The notes below the pieces were generated by a model. It was not told the origin of the DNA, made no database searches, and was given only the letters and a program-made list of their open reading frames with translations. Shown piece by piece: positions 31,289 through 42,221 of a stretch of 42,221 nt of DNA. The DNA comes from Zygnema cylindricum (taxonomy: Eukaryota > Streptophyta > Zygnematophyceae > Zygnematales > Zygnemataceae). Numbering within the stretch: position 1 is the stretch's first letter; each line of letters starts with the position of its first letter. The DNA is taken from NCBI GenBank assembly GCA_037447655.1, contig JBBHKE010001591.1, positions 101,504-143,724 on the forward strand, given 5' to 3'. Made by a program: the position numbers and the translations under genes.

Positions 31289-31600
31289 ACCGTACAATTT
31301 TTTTTCAAACTTCGCGCGCGGAAATGAAACGTCACTTTTAGAAATTTCCGTACGTTGAATTCGTACCGTACAAATTTCTTTCAAACTTCGCGCGCCGAAA
31401 TAAAACGTCACTTTTAGAAATTTCCGTACGCTGTATCCGTACCGTACAAATTTATTTCAAACATCGCGCGCGGAAATAAAACGTCACTTTTATAAATTTC
31501 CGTACGTTGTATCCGTACCGTAAAGATTTCTTTCAAACTTCGCGCGCGGAAATAAAAACGTCTTTTTCTTGAAATTTCCGTACATAATATCCGTACGTTT
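31287..31600 (+). repeat. 76-bp tandem repeat, four units, with CGCGCG box
   Basis: Unit order: CCGTACCGTACAAATTTC, TTTCAAACTTCGCGCGCGG, AAATAAAACGTCACTTTTAG, AAATTTCCGTACG. Four units with few changes. A diverged single copy is at about 37085-37165. Confidence 0.9.
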
Positions 31601-31756
31601 TCGCACGAAAAGTATACACATTTAGCGAAAGATTCAAAATCTAAAAAAAATAACGAAATTTCGTAAAAATGTCAAAATTCGTACGAATGAGACATCTATG
31701 TATTCAGTGCATCGTCGTCAGACGCTACGCCGTGCGCATGATTATTGGTTGCTCGC
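31601..31756. other. no feature recognised
   Basis: Spacer between the tandem repeat and the truncated LINE. Confidence 0.4.
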
Positions 31757-33900
31757 TCAATGAGTATTCAACTCCAAGGGGCTTTTCATGACCATTTTTA
31801 ACTGCACCAGTTCGGAGTTGCTACAAAAGGGGGTTGTGAGGCGGTTGTTCATGGTCTTCGGGCTGTTTTGGATCTCCATCCAGATTGGGTAGTACTCTAG
31901 GTAGATGTCACTAACGCCTTTAACACTGTCAACCGTAATGATATCTTTCGAGAATTGAGGCATGCTCCATCTCCCATCAGCCACATTTTCCCTTTTGTTC
32001 GTGCATTTTATTCTCGCCCGAGCTCCCTCATCTTTCCTCTTGGCGGTCCCTTTGGTGAGGTTGCTACATTGGAATCTGCGACTGGCACTCGTCAAAGTGA
32101 TACTTTGGGGGGCCCCGTTTTTTCTTTATCTCACCTTCAAGCTTTACGCGACTCTGCTGCGACTTTCCTAGTTGCTTATTCCCTTCTATCGCAGATGATA
32201 CTCATATTGTGGGCCCTCGTGACCAAGTTTTATCTGCCTTTTCTCATTTTGCGGAGTAACTTTGTCGGATTAGTTTGTCAGTTAAGCCGTCTAAATGTGT
32301 AGCTTGGTGCCCGCAAGGCTTACTTCCAGACTTCCTTGTTCTTATGGGTTTTTGTATTGCATCTCTGACGGATGGTACCAAGGCTTTAGGCTCTCCTATT
32401 GGTGCCCTATCTTTTTTGAATTAAGTTGTCACTGATGCTTTGTTGGAGGACCTCTCGCACTCTGGTGAACTTCCTAAGCTCTCCGACTCCCAGGTGGCAT
32501 TTGAAATCCTCACTCGTTGTTTTGCTCAACGTCCTCTGTATCTCGCTCGGACGGTACCACCAACACATCCATTTTTGTCCTCTCTAAAAGGGTTCGACGA
32601 TCAGCTTTTTAGTGTTCTCCATCACCTTGTTGGGCATGGGATTTTTGATCGCTCACAGGGTTCATTAGAACGCCGTCAAGCTAGCCTTCCAATTTCTTAC
32701 ATAGGTTTAGGTTTGATTCCAGTGGCTAGAGTTGCTCCAGCAACTTTTTTGGGTAGTTAGGCTTTAGTGGCGCCTGACATCGCTTCCCGTTTTATAGCAA
32801 ATGATGTTCCCATACGAGCTCAAGTCGTCCCTAAAGGGGAGGATAATATTTTTCCGTTTCATCAAGCTCTTCTCTCCGCCCTTGCACTCCTCTCGTCTGA
32901 TGCCCGAAACCAAGCGCCACCTTTCCCGTCTCTTATTACTGACAATAACTACCATGTGCAGCAACGCATATCCAAGCAGTTGGCAGTCGCTGAATTCCAT
33001 GATTTATTAAACACGCTACCTTTTGCTCAATTGCGTGCTCGTTTACGTTCGTGTTCCGGGCCGGGAGCCGGTGCGTGGTTACAGGCAACACCCAATTTTT
33101 CAACACTTCGTATGACGTCTGACCAGTTCACCTCTACTATCCGCCTTCGTTCGGGTTTGCCTCATCCTCCGCTTCTTTGGCGCCCCAACTATGTTTGCAA
33201 CCAACCTATTGACTCCGAGGACATCCATTTACTTTGTTGTTCTCGGGGGGGGTGAACGTCCTGCCGCGCATGATTTGGTTCGTGATGCGGTTGCTACGAT
33301 TGGTGTTGAAGCAGGCTATATTGTGAAGAGGGAGGATTCTCATATCTTACCTCCTCGTTCCCAATCTAGTGGTTTCCGAAGCCCTCGGTTTGACTTGGCT
33401 TTCCTCCATGGGACTGGGCAAACTTTGGGTGATGTTGTCCTTACTGATCCGACTAGGACCCACATTTTTTCTCCCGCGGCAGTGCAATCAGGCGTGGCGG
33501 CTCGGGACGCAGCGGCTTCTAAGGAAAGGGATTACGCTTACAAGGACCCTGCGGACCAGTTTGTCTCATTTGTCGCAAAGATTTTTGGTTTTTTGGACAA
33601 GTCTTTTGATGATTTTCTTCGCAACTGTGCAAAGAGAGCTTCTGAAACTAGGTGTCCAGGGAGCCCTCCCCCAAGCCTTCTGGTTGTTTTTTATCGGCAA
33701 CGTGTATCGGTCGCCCTTCAACGAGCGCAAGTTGCAGCCCTTCTTTGTCGAAAGACGGTGGCGGACGATCGGCGAAGCCTCCCAGACCTTCCTCCATGAG
33801 ATCCAGTCCACATCCACGAACTTCGGGGGTGTGGAATTTAGTTGGCTGGGGTTGTGGGGCATCATATAGAGTGGGTTTTTCCTTTTCTGTCTAGTCATCT
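31757..33900 (+). mobile_element. 5'-truncated non-LTR retrotransposon (LINE), decayed
   Basis: Reverse-transcriptase order is clear: FGVATKGGCEAVVHGLRAVL, VDVTNAFNTVNRNDIFREL, the catalytic strand SIADDTHIVGP (gat gat at 32194-32199), then a long C-terminal part with VALQRAQ near the end. The first RT blocks, the endonuclease and ORF1 are missing, so it is 5' truncated as usual for LINEs. Breaks: TAG 31898-31900, TAA 32257-32259, TAA 32422-32424, TAG 32758-32760, a frame change near 32170-32190 and another at a seven-G run near 33246. No poly-A tail or target duplication was identified at the 3' side. Confidence 0.85.
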
Positions 33901-34091
33901 TTGGTTTTTCCTTTAGTCTTGCTGATTAGCCGAGTTGCTTTTGATTTTCCTCATTTGTTTGTTATGTTTTGCGTTGTTTTGCTTTCCTAGGTAATGGCTC
34001 TTGTAGTCTTTAAATGTTTTATTTCTTTTTTTTACCCCTTTTGTACTTTGATGGTTTTTCCATCGCACATTATGTAATAAAATGGAAGTTT
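33901..34091. other. LINE 3' flank
   Basis: T-rich DNA that may be the LINE 3' untranslated end; AATAAAAT occurs at about 34076. Confidence 0.4.
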
Positions 34092-35336
34092 TCAACTTTT
34101 CAAAATTTGTAAATTTTAAGTACAGATTAGTACAAGTTACGTACCTTTGAGTTTATGCTTGACGGTAAATTCGTCAAACAACTTTGACTTGCAAAATATT
34201 GTAACGATCGGTTAAAAAAGTGTCGCGCTTGCGATTAACGAGCGTCATAAAAAAAACAGCAGTTCACACTGCCGGCCAAGGTTTACTGTAGCTAAACTGC
34301 GGCACATGTAAGTAAAATTGTTGCGCGCAGGTACTTTTTCACTTCAATTGAGCTTCAATTGAAACGTAATAAACTTCGTACGAGATAGGAAAACGTACTT
34401 ACTTAGAAATATCGATGGAACTAAATGATAAAAACGCGCGAATATTATTTTTAAGTGAGTACTTTATTTTAACTTTACGTGCGCAAATTTCTTTTTTCGT
34501 GCATGCGCGGTAAAGTCGCTGAACCGCAAATCTCAAATCTAAGGCGCATGCTTAGGCCGTACATCTCCGTATGATTTTAGTACGGATTGACACGGCAAAA
34601 ATGCCACACGAAAATTCACAAAACGTACATCACAAACCGTTTGCAATTAATAATATGTACCCGTTTGTCCGCATTCCGAACTTAGTGCACCGACAACAGT
34701 ATGGGTGCACTGACATCAACCGAAGAACACAACATTTTCCGTAAACTGGCCAAACGTATCACCACATCCAAAGTTGATCAAAGTGAAAAAAAATGAAGTG
34801 AAAAAGTACTTGAGCGCATCAATTTTATTTACATGTGGTTGCCGCAGTTTTGTTACAATAAACCTTGGCCGGCCATGTGAACTGTTGTTTTTTTATGACG
34901 ATCGTTGTTTTCGCAAGCCTGGCACTTTTTTAATGGGTCGTTTCAATATTTCGCAAGTCAAAGTTGTTCGATGGATTGACCGTCAAGCATAAACTCAAAT
35001 GCACGCAACTTGTACAAATATGTACTTCAAATCATAGTTCAAAAGTAGGTGAAAATAGGCCCATACAATATGCCTATTGTATGCAAAACATACAATATGA
35101 CCTTAAGACCCATATTGTATTCAGACCTATTCGGACCAATTAAAGCATTCGGAACAAAAAAAAATATTTACACTGTGAGATTCGGACGATCGGACGGTCG
35201 TTGATCAAAGTAGCGATCTAAGAATATCACATGAAAAGCCCATAACACAACTTACGATAAAGGGGCCGGCCAAAGGCCTACTATAAAAACGCCTACTTTT
35301 GAACTATGCTGCAAATTTACAAATTTTGAAAAGTTG
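34092..35336. mobile_element. element with about 220-bp inverted arms
   Basis: Left arm 34092-34320 and right arm 34820-35032 plus 35309-35336 are inverted copies (for example GTTTATGCTTGACGGT, CGTCATAAAAAAAACA and GCCGGCCAAGGTTTA on the left versus their complements on the right). The right arm is split by a family B MITE. The central 500 bp encode nothing recognisable. This could be a foldback or MULE-like element. Confidence 0.75.
35033..35308. mobile_element. family B hAT-type MITE inside the inverted arm
   Basis: Ends CATAGTTCAAAAGTAGGTG and CGCCTACTTTTGAACTATG. Flanks CTTCAAAT and CTGCAAAT match at 7 of 8 positions, as a slightly aged 8-bp duplication. Confidence 0.85.
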
Positions 35337-35537
35337 ACGCAACTACTTGCGCGCAACAAAAAATGTCTCTGCGATAAGCAATTCCCTATAAAAACATACG
35401 CAAGAAAATAAAAACATACGTACGCTTACTATAGCGCTCCAGTTTGTCGCACGTTAAAACTTAAAATATTGCAACGGCCAAAGAGGAACACATATAAAGG
35501 CAGTACAGTTTGCCTAAATTGGCAGAGTTGTTCACAC
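35337..35537. other. no feature recognised
   Basis: Spacer between two transposable elements; AAAAACATACG occurs twice near 35391-35420. Confidence 0.4.
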
Positions 35538-35995
35538 CATAGTTCAAAAGTAGGTGACCGTACGCCCATACAATATGCCTATTGAATGCAAAACATACAA
35601 TATGGCCTTAAGGCCCATATTGTATTGGCCGCAAAATGAAATAAAATAGTAACAGGGTTGAGTTGCAGATGGATCAATAGAGAATTAAACGTCATGACTA
35701 AATTTGAAAAAAAAATTGGACAAAAAAATATTTTTCTGTGAGTTTTGGGCGACTTTTTATTTAAACCGTCAGATTTGGATGATCTGACGGTCGTTGATGA
35801 AAGTAACGATCTAAGAAGATCACATGAAAAGCCCATAACACAACTAACGACAGGACTATCGTCAGATTCGGACGATCGGACGGTCGTTGATGAAAGTAGC
35901 GATTTAAGAAGATCACATGGAAAGCCCGTAACACAACTTAACGCTAAAGGCGGCCTACAAAAGGCCTACCAAAAAGCGCCTACTTTTGAACTATG
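35538..35995. mobile_element. family B hAT-type MITE with internal duplication
   Basis: Ends CATAGTTCAAAAGTAGGTG and CGCCTACTTTTGAACTATG with perfect flanking repeats GTTCACAC (35530-35537 and 35996-36003). It is longer than its relatives because a roughly 85-bp block (CGGTCGTTGATGAAAGTA, then GATCACATG and CCCATAACACAACT) is present twice, at about 35765-35850 and 35858-35945. Confidence 0.9.
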
Positions 35996-36003
35996 GTTCA
36001 CAC

Positions 36004-37260
36004 CGTTTAGTGCGAACGATTCAGTCGCGCCGAATTATGTGTAACGAACGCATCAAACGTTTTAAAAAAATCGTAAAAATCGTTCATGGATTTTTGTCCG
36101 TACTATTTCGTACATGTAAATAAATATGAATTTTTCATATACCGGAGTTTGTAAGGGCGTGTGCCCATTTAGCGCAGAGTTTACGGTGTACTTTTCAAAG
36201 TGTTCCTATGTCATTCATTACTTGCGTTTTCATTACTTCAAATTTGTGACAGTCGTAGACGTCTACAAAATATGCGACAGACTACAAAACGAAATGTAGA
36301 CTACTGTGAAACTTCCTAAAATAAGTGACGTCTACAAAAACGGCAACGGTTGTAGACGTCGAGGTTTTTCTGACATCGTAGATGTTTAGGGTTTTGACGT
36401 TGTGAAATCACGCCACGCTGTGACGTCATTACTACGTAAACATTTCGCCATGGCATCCGATTTTTTTCATTTATCTTTTATCATTTGATATGCCGTCAAA
36501 CTACAACCAAAGATATTCAAAAAAAAGATAAAAAATATATCTTTCATTTAAAACCATCATTGCCGCATTTCATTTAGGGGAGAGAGAAATAAGAGTGATC
36601 GAGTGAGAAAGAGGAAGAGAGACGAGGACGAAGTAAACTTTTGCAAAGGACCCATGAAGGAAAATGGAGGTCCGAGACCCCTGCAAGTTTTTTTTCCGTA
36701 CATGTTTGTCATTTTCTTATGTGCATTCTCTTGACGAGCAGTGAAAAAAAATAGCGTGTACTTTCCTTCGTGCAAAAAATTTTGAAAACGTTTGACGCGT
36801 GCAATCCAAGTTTCCTATTCGTCAATAGGATGTTATTTTGATTAAAATCAGGTCGCGATTTGATTCCAGTGCAAGTGTGAAGATGAGCTGGAAGTGGGTC
36901 GCGATGATAATAACGCCAAATTGCCGTACCTTCCAAGTTCCAAGATGACGCAAAATGTACTTGTGTTTTTGCCCATTTTTCGTACAGCTTAATATTTTCT
37001 CGTTGGAAGTCCCATTTTCTGTGTAAACGACGGAAAAAAACCCTTACTTGAACACATGGGCACAAAAAAAATATAAACAAGACGTTCGTACATTTTTCAA
37101 ACTTACCGCGCGCAAATAGTGTGACATTTCAACGTCTCTTTTCGAAAATGTCCGTACATTTTCGAAAAGATTTCATACATGTATCGTGAAGTCGCTGTGC
37201 AGTTTACTGGACAGAAAATACTAATAACTGCGACGTGGGTTTTTGCAAAATTTCGTACAC
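36004..37260. other. no gene; GTAGACGTC palindrome cluster
   Basis: At 36252-36365 the words GTAGACGTCTAC, TGACGTCTAC and TGTAGACGTC recur in both orientations. A diverged copy of the 76-bp repeat unit sits at about 37085-37165. No supported gene. Confidence 0.45.
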
Positions 37261-37262
37261 TA

Positions 37263-37396
37263 CACCGCGCATCGTAATTAGAGTAATGAAAAAATTAGAG
37301 TAAAAAAAGAGAAAAAAATAATTAGAGTCATTTACTCTAATTTATGTGATAGAACTTTTTCAAAAATTTTACTCTAATTTATTTAGTTACTCTATA
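37263..37396. mobile_element. family A MITE, partial
   Basis: TA followed by CACCGCGCATCGTAATTAGA in the same orientation as 7471; similarity ends near 37396. Confidence 0.7.
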
Positions 37397-38449
37397 TTGG
37401 GTTATGTCGGCGATAATTTTCCGCGCTGTAATTATTAACACTAAATTATGTAAACGTACAAAAACTGTCAGTCTGTATATCTTAACATCATTATGACGTC
37501 TGTATATCTTAACATCATTATGACGTTAGTACTGTTGTCGCGCTGAGTGTCAGTTAAGTCGAGACCACCGTTCAAGGTTACATGTAAATTATACGCAGTT
37601 ACATAATTTAAAGTCAACATTTATGAACGGCTGAATTACGCTTGTAGTTCGAATGTAAACGACACTTTCAGTTACGTTGTTTGATTTTTGTACGAAAAAG
37701 GTACTTTTGAACTCTAATAACATCGCACTTTGTTTGTTTTATTGGAGTCATTTTACCTTAATAAGGTGTCTTAACTCTAATAAAGTCGCGTTTAAATCTA
37801 ATAAAATCGCGTTCAAGTGAGGAAGTTCAAAAATGAACACGTAATACAGTGAAATTTAACTCTAATTGGGTCGCAATTTGAAGATATCTCAACGAATCAA
37901 CGTAGCGCGGCATATTATTGGACGATCACAATTACACGTGGCCAATTTATTGACCATAGAAAACGTTATGCCTGCAAACCAACGATATTAAACAAACCGT
38001 CTGTCCTTTTGGTCTCTTTTGTAAGAGACATCCGTGCATCCAACAAGCTGCATCGTTTTTCGCAGCTCTTTCGTAGAATTTTTGGGTGGTTATTCAAAAT
38101 TCCAGTTTCGTTTTTGAGTTTTTAAAAAAGGTGGGATTTCAAATTTACAACCATATATTAAAATTAAAATTTTGAACCTATCCTCTATTCACGATGGATG
38201 CCCTCATTTTTTGACATCCCACTTCTATAATTTTCCCATATATATTGCATGTTCAGATGGGCAATGGCATTATCAATTTAGATTTTTTATTTACGCTTAC
38301 TCTTACATCCGACTCTCGTTGATGCCTAATCTTTCCCCCTATAAATATTCGTTTAATCTTCGGAGATATGTGGAGATTTTCAAAAATGTGGGGTAACTAC
38401 GCGTCGAGATATAACGGCATATCTCATACCTTTGCACCTGTTGTTGAAG
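37397..38449. other. no gene; 27-bp direct duplication
   Basis: At about 37472-37526 GTCTGTATATCTTAACATCA then TTATGAC occurs twice in tandem. AACTCTAATAA-type words at 37710-37870 resemble family A interiors. No supported gene. Confidence 0.45.
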
Positions 38450-40570
<2,121 letters not shown>

Positions 40571-40621
40571 ATTACTAACCCCATATTTTGTATGATGTTT
40601 TTTACTTCTTCTCCTATTACA

Positions 40622-40996
40622 GAGTATCAAAAAGTAAAGAGATGGTGGGTCGAAAGGGTAGCCATAGTAAGAGGCATAAGAGATACGACTAATAACTTGT
40701 CTACGTCGGGCTTCGGAAAACGAAATGTGGCGGTAATGAAAGCATTACCGGGTAGGGGAAGGAAGGAAATGGCATTGGTGACCCGTCTTCATGAAGAATT
40801 ACTCGAGGAATTTCATTGGTTTAAAAAGGCGGGAATGAAACTTTCTAAGACAATTGTGCAAGATATGGCATACGACATCATCATACGTTTGAAACAGGAA
40901 CATGCACCGGAGTTTTTTGACGAATTCGGACGTGAAAGGACTACACGAAGTGCCACCTTCCTTAGCAAGGGGACGAGAATCTCTCGGAAATTTTGA
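40622..40996 (+). CDS. exon of a possible pogo/CENP-B-like transposase N-terminal region
   Basis: Starts after a good acceptor (CTTCTCCTATTACAG) and is open for 125 codons to TGA. Reads EYQKVKRWWVERVAIVRG, then LPGRGRKEMALVTRLHEELL, EEFHWFKKAGMKLSKTIVQD, MAYDIIIRLKQEHAP. A Gly-Arg-Lys linker followed by a helical acidic/basic block is reminiscent of the helix-turn-helix region of pogo-type DNA transposases, but this is resemblance, not a firm match. In the neighbouring frame an acidic stretch (ENTDAVTHEDEVTDELF) continues to TAA at about 41065, so a one-base shift near 40960 may have cut off the real C-terminus. No DDE domain is in the window. Confidence 0.4.
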   Translation, partial: EYQKVKRWWVERVAIVRGIRDTTNNLSTSGFGKRNVAVMKALPGRGRKEMALVTRLHEELLEEFHWFKKAGMKLSKTIVQDMAYDIIIRLKQEHAPEFFDEFGRERTTRSATFLSKGTRISRKF

Positions 40997-41065
40997 AAAC
41001 ACTGACGCCGTTACTCATGAAGACGAGGTTACGGACGAACTATTTACGGAAGGGGACGAATACTA

Positions 41066-42221
41066 AGCCCATATGAATGCCTAAGCATTCCCCATATTTT
41101 TTTTTTTGGTGGATATTGGAACTTGAGAGTGACATAGTTTTGTAGTTTTTGTTGCTTTGGCTTGTTTTACCTATTTTAAAAATGTAAGGAGTGTTAGGAT
41201 TTAGGAGATATAAGTTATCATACAATCTCATAGGGGTAAAACGTCGCATAGCGTATCTCTTACTACAATGTAATTGTTTTTGCAATTTTTTAATTTACTT
41301 CATCGTGAAGTAAGTATGCCAAAACAATGTATAACACAACAATTTTATAAAACACGGTTTTTTTTTTGCAATATATGAGTATGTGTAAGAGCGATGGTTT
41401 GTCATGCTTAATGTTTTACCGTGTGTTTGCCATTCATCTATGGGAAACATGATATCATAACTGATAAACAAATTCTTTGTTTTTACCTTTGATACACAAA
41501 CATGTTTTTTACGTTATTGATGTTAAGCGACGAGCCCGCCCAATTGCTGATCGCTGTCGCACCAGTGACATGGACTATTTCATTGTGATGTGATTAGTGT
41601 TGACAATTTCTCATTGCCGGTGGGATTTTTCATCGATGACATTGCCTCATAGCGGAACGATTTTTAGCAATGATATAACGTCTTTACTGTTTTTTAATTA
41701 GATTGCGATATTGCATTATTGTTTATTTACAGTTCAACGGCGAGACACTTTCTTCGCCGGTTGGACGACTGAGTCAATTGATTAGTTAGTTCTAACATGA
41801 ATCATAACAAGTTTATAATCCAAAGACAAAAATGCCTCGTCGCTGGTCGGTCATCATCCATGAGAGAAGAAAAAAAAGCACAACATTCCATTGGTTTATA
41901 ATCTAGTGACGAAAATGCCAAAACATTTGGTAAAAAATAACAGAAAGTCATATGTTAGTGAAATAAAGAAAAATAACATCGTCACTAAAAGTATCATTGG
42001 CTTAAAAATATTTAGCATTAGAAAAATTTCATTAGAATCATTTAGTAGTTATGACAAAAATAACAATTATGGCTCCAAAATTTCACTATTTTACACAATC
42101 TGGAACTGAATATCAGCCCTAAACTTTGAAAAATTTCTATGCCTTTCAACTTTCTCTTAAATCTTCTATCTATTCTCTACTTTGAATTACGTTTTTATAC
42201 AAATCATTTCACTATCCTCTT
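41066..42221. other. no gene recognised
   Basis: AT-rich DNA to the end of the window. Open frames at 41040-41285 and 41891-42109 are short, Lys/Asn-rich and without family resemblance. Confidence 0.45.

Noticed and set aside
32764-33000. Minus-strand frame of 78 codons
   Set aside because: Shadow of the LINE reading frame on the other strand.
35745-36044. 99-codon frame with repeated VDESxDLRRSHxKPxTQL
   Set aside because: Lies inside a MITE and its repeat comes from the 85-bp DNA duplication; no start context.

Overview
The window is nuclear DNA of a eukaryote with spliced genes. It is AT-rich and crowded with microsatellites and transposable elements. The recognisable protein pieces are a plant-type (P3A) plasma-membrane H+-ATPase, a class XI-like myosin motor exon, an aquaporin, a plant-style hAT transposase (DUF659 plus hAT dimerisation domain) and a non-LTR reverse transcriptase. 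This mix, with microsatellite-filled introns, points to the green lineage. A large-genome streptophyte alga such as a charophyte is my best guess, but the species is inferred, not proven.

Layout. 0-2.1 kb: last three exons of an unidentified coiled-coil gene (+), with duplicated junk around its last exon. 2.1-4.2 kb: no gene, one 10-N gap. 4.2-5.6 kb: aquaporin gene (-), damaged. 7.1-8.4 kb: a hAT-like non-autonomous element hosting a TA-type MITE. 9.8-10.3 kb: a one-exon gene for a small secreted charged protein (-). 11-16.3 kb: a MITE cluster, including a nested stack whose target-site duplications can be read exactly. 17.5-19.45 kb: a broken hAT transposase (+). 19.5-23.8 kb: no gene. 24-27.2 kb: 3' half of an H+-ATPase gene (-) with several disabling lesions, preceded by an array of decayed copies of its own exon start. 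27.7-29.5 kb: GA-rich, telomere-like and TA repeats. 29.6 kb: an orphan myosin motor exon (-). 30.8-31.6 kb: MITEs and a 76-bp CpG-containing tandem repeat. 31.76-33.9 kb: a 5'-truncated, stop-ridden LINE (+). 34.1-36.0 kb: a long-inverted-repeat element and two hAT-type MITEs. 38.45-40.57 kb: a 2.1-kb degenerate ATCT/ATTA satellite ending in perfect tetranucleotides. 40.6-41.0 kb: one exon of a possible pogo/CENP-B-like transposase protein. 41.0-42.2 kb: nothing recognisable.

How it fits together. There is no operon-like logic and the cellular genes are independent of each other. Three of them (aquaporin, ATPase, myosin) carry one-base indels that break otherwise well-conserved exons. The ATPase also lacks three key aspartates and has an in-frame stop. 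Either this is a graveyard of unprocessed gene fragments or part of the damage is uncorrected assembly error; the aspartate changes are substitutions and are harder to blame on indel error.

The most unusual structural pattern is that introns seem to have grown by repeated duplication of their own 3' splice junction together with the first 35-50 bases of the next exon. It is clear in two unrelated genes and weaker in a third intron.
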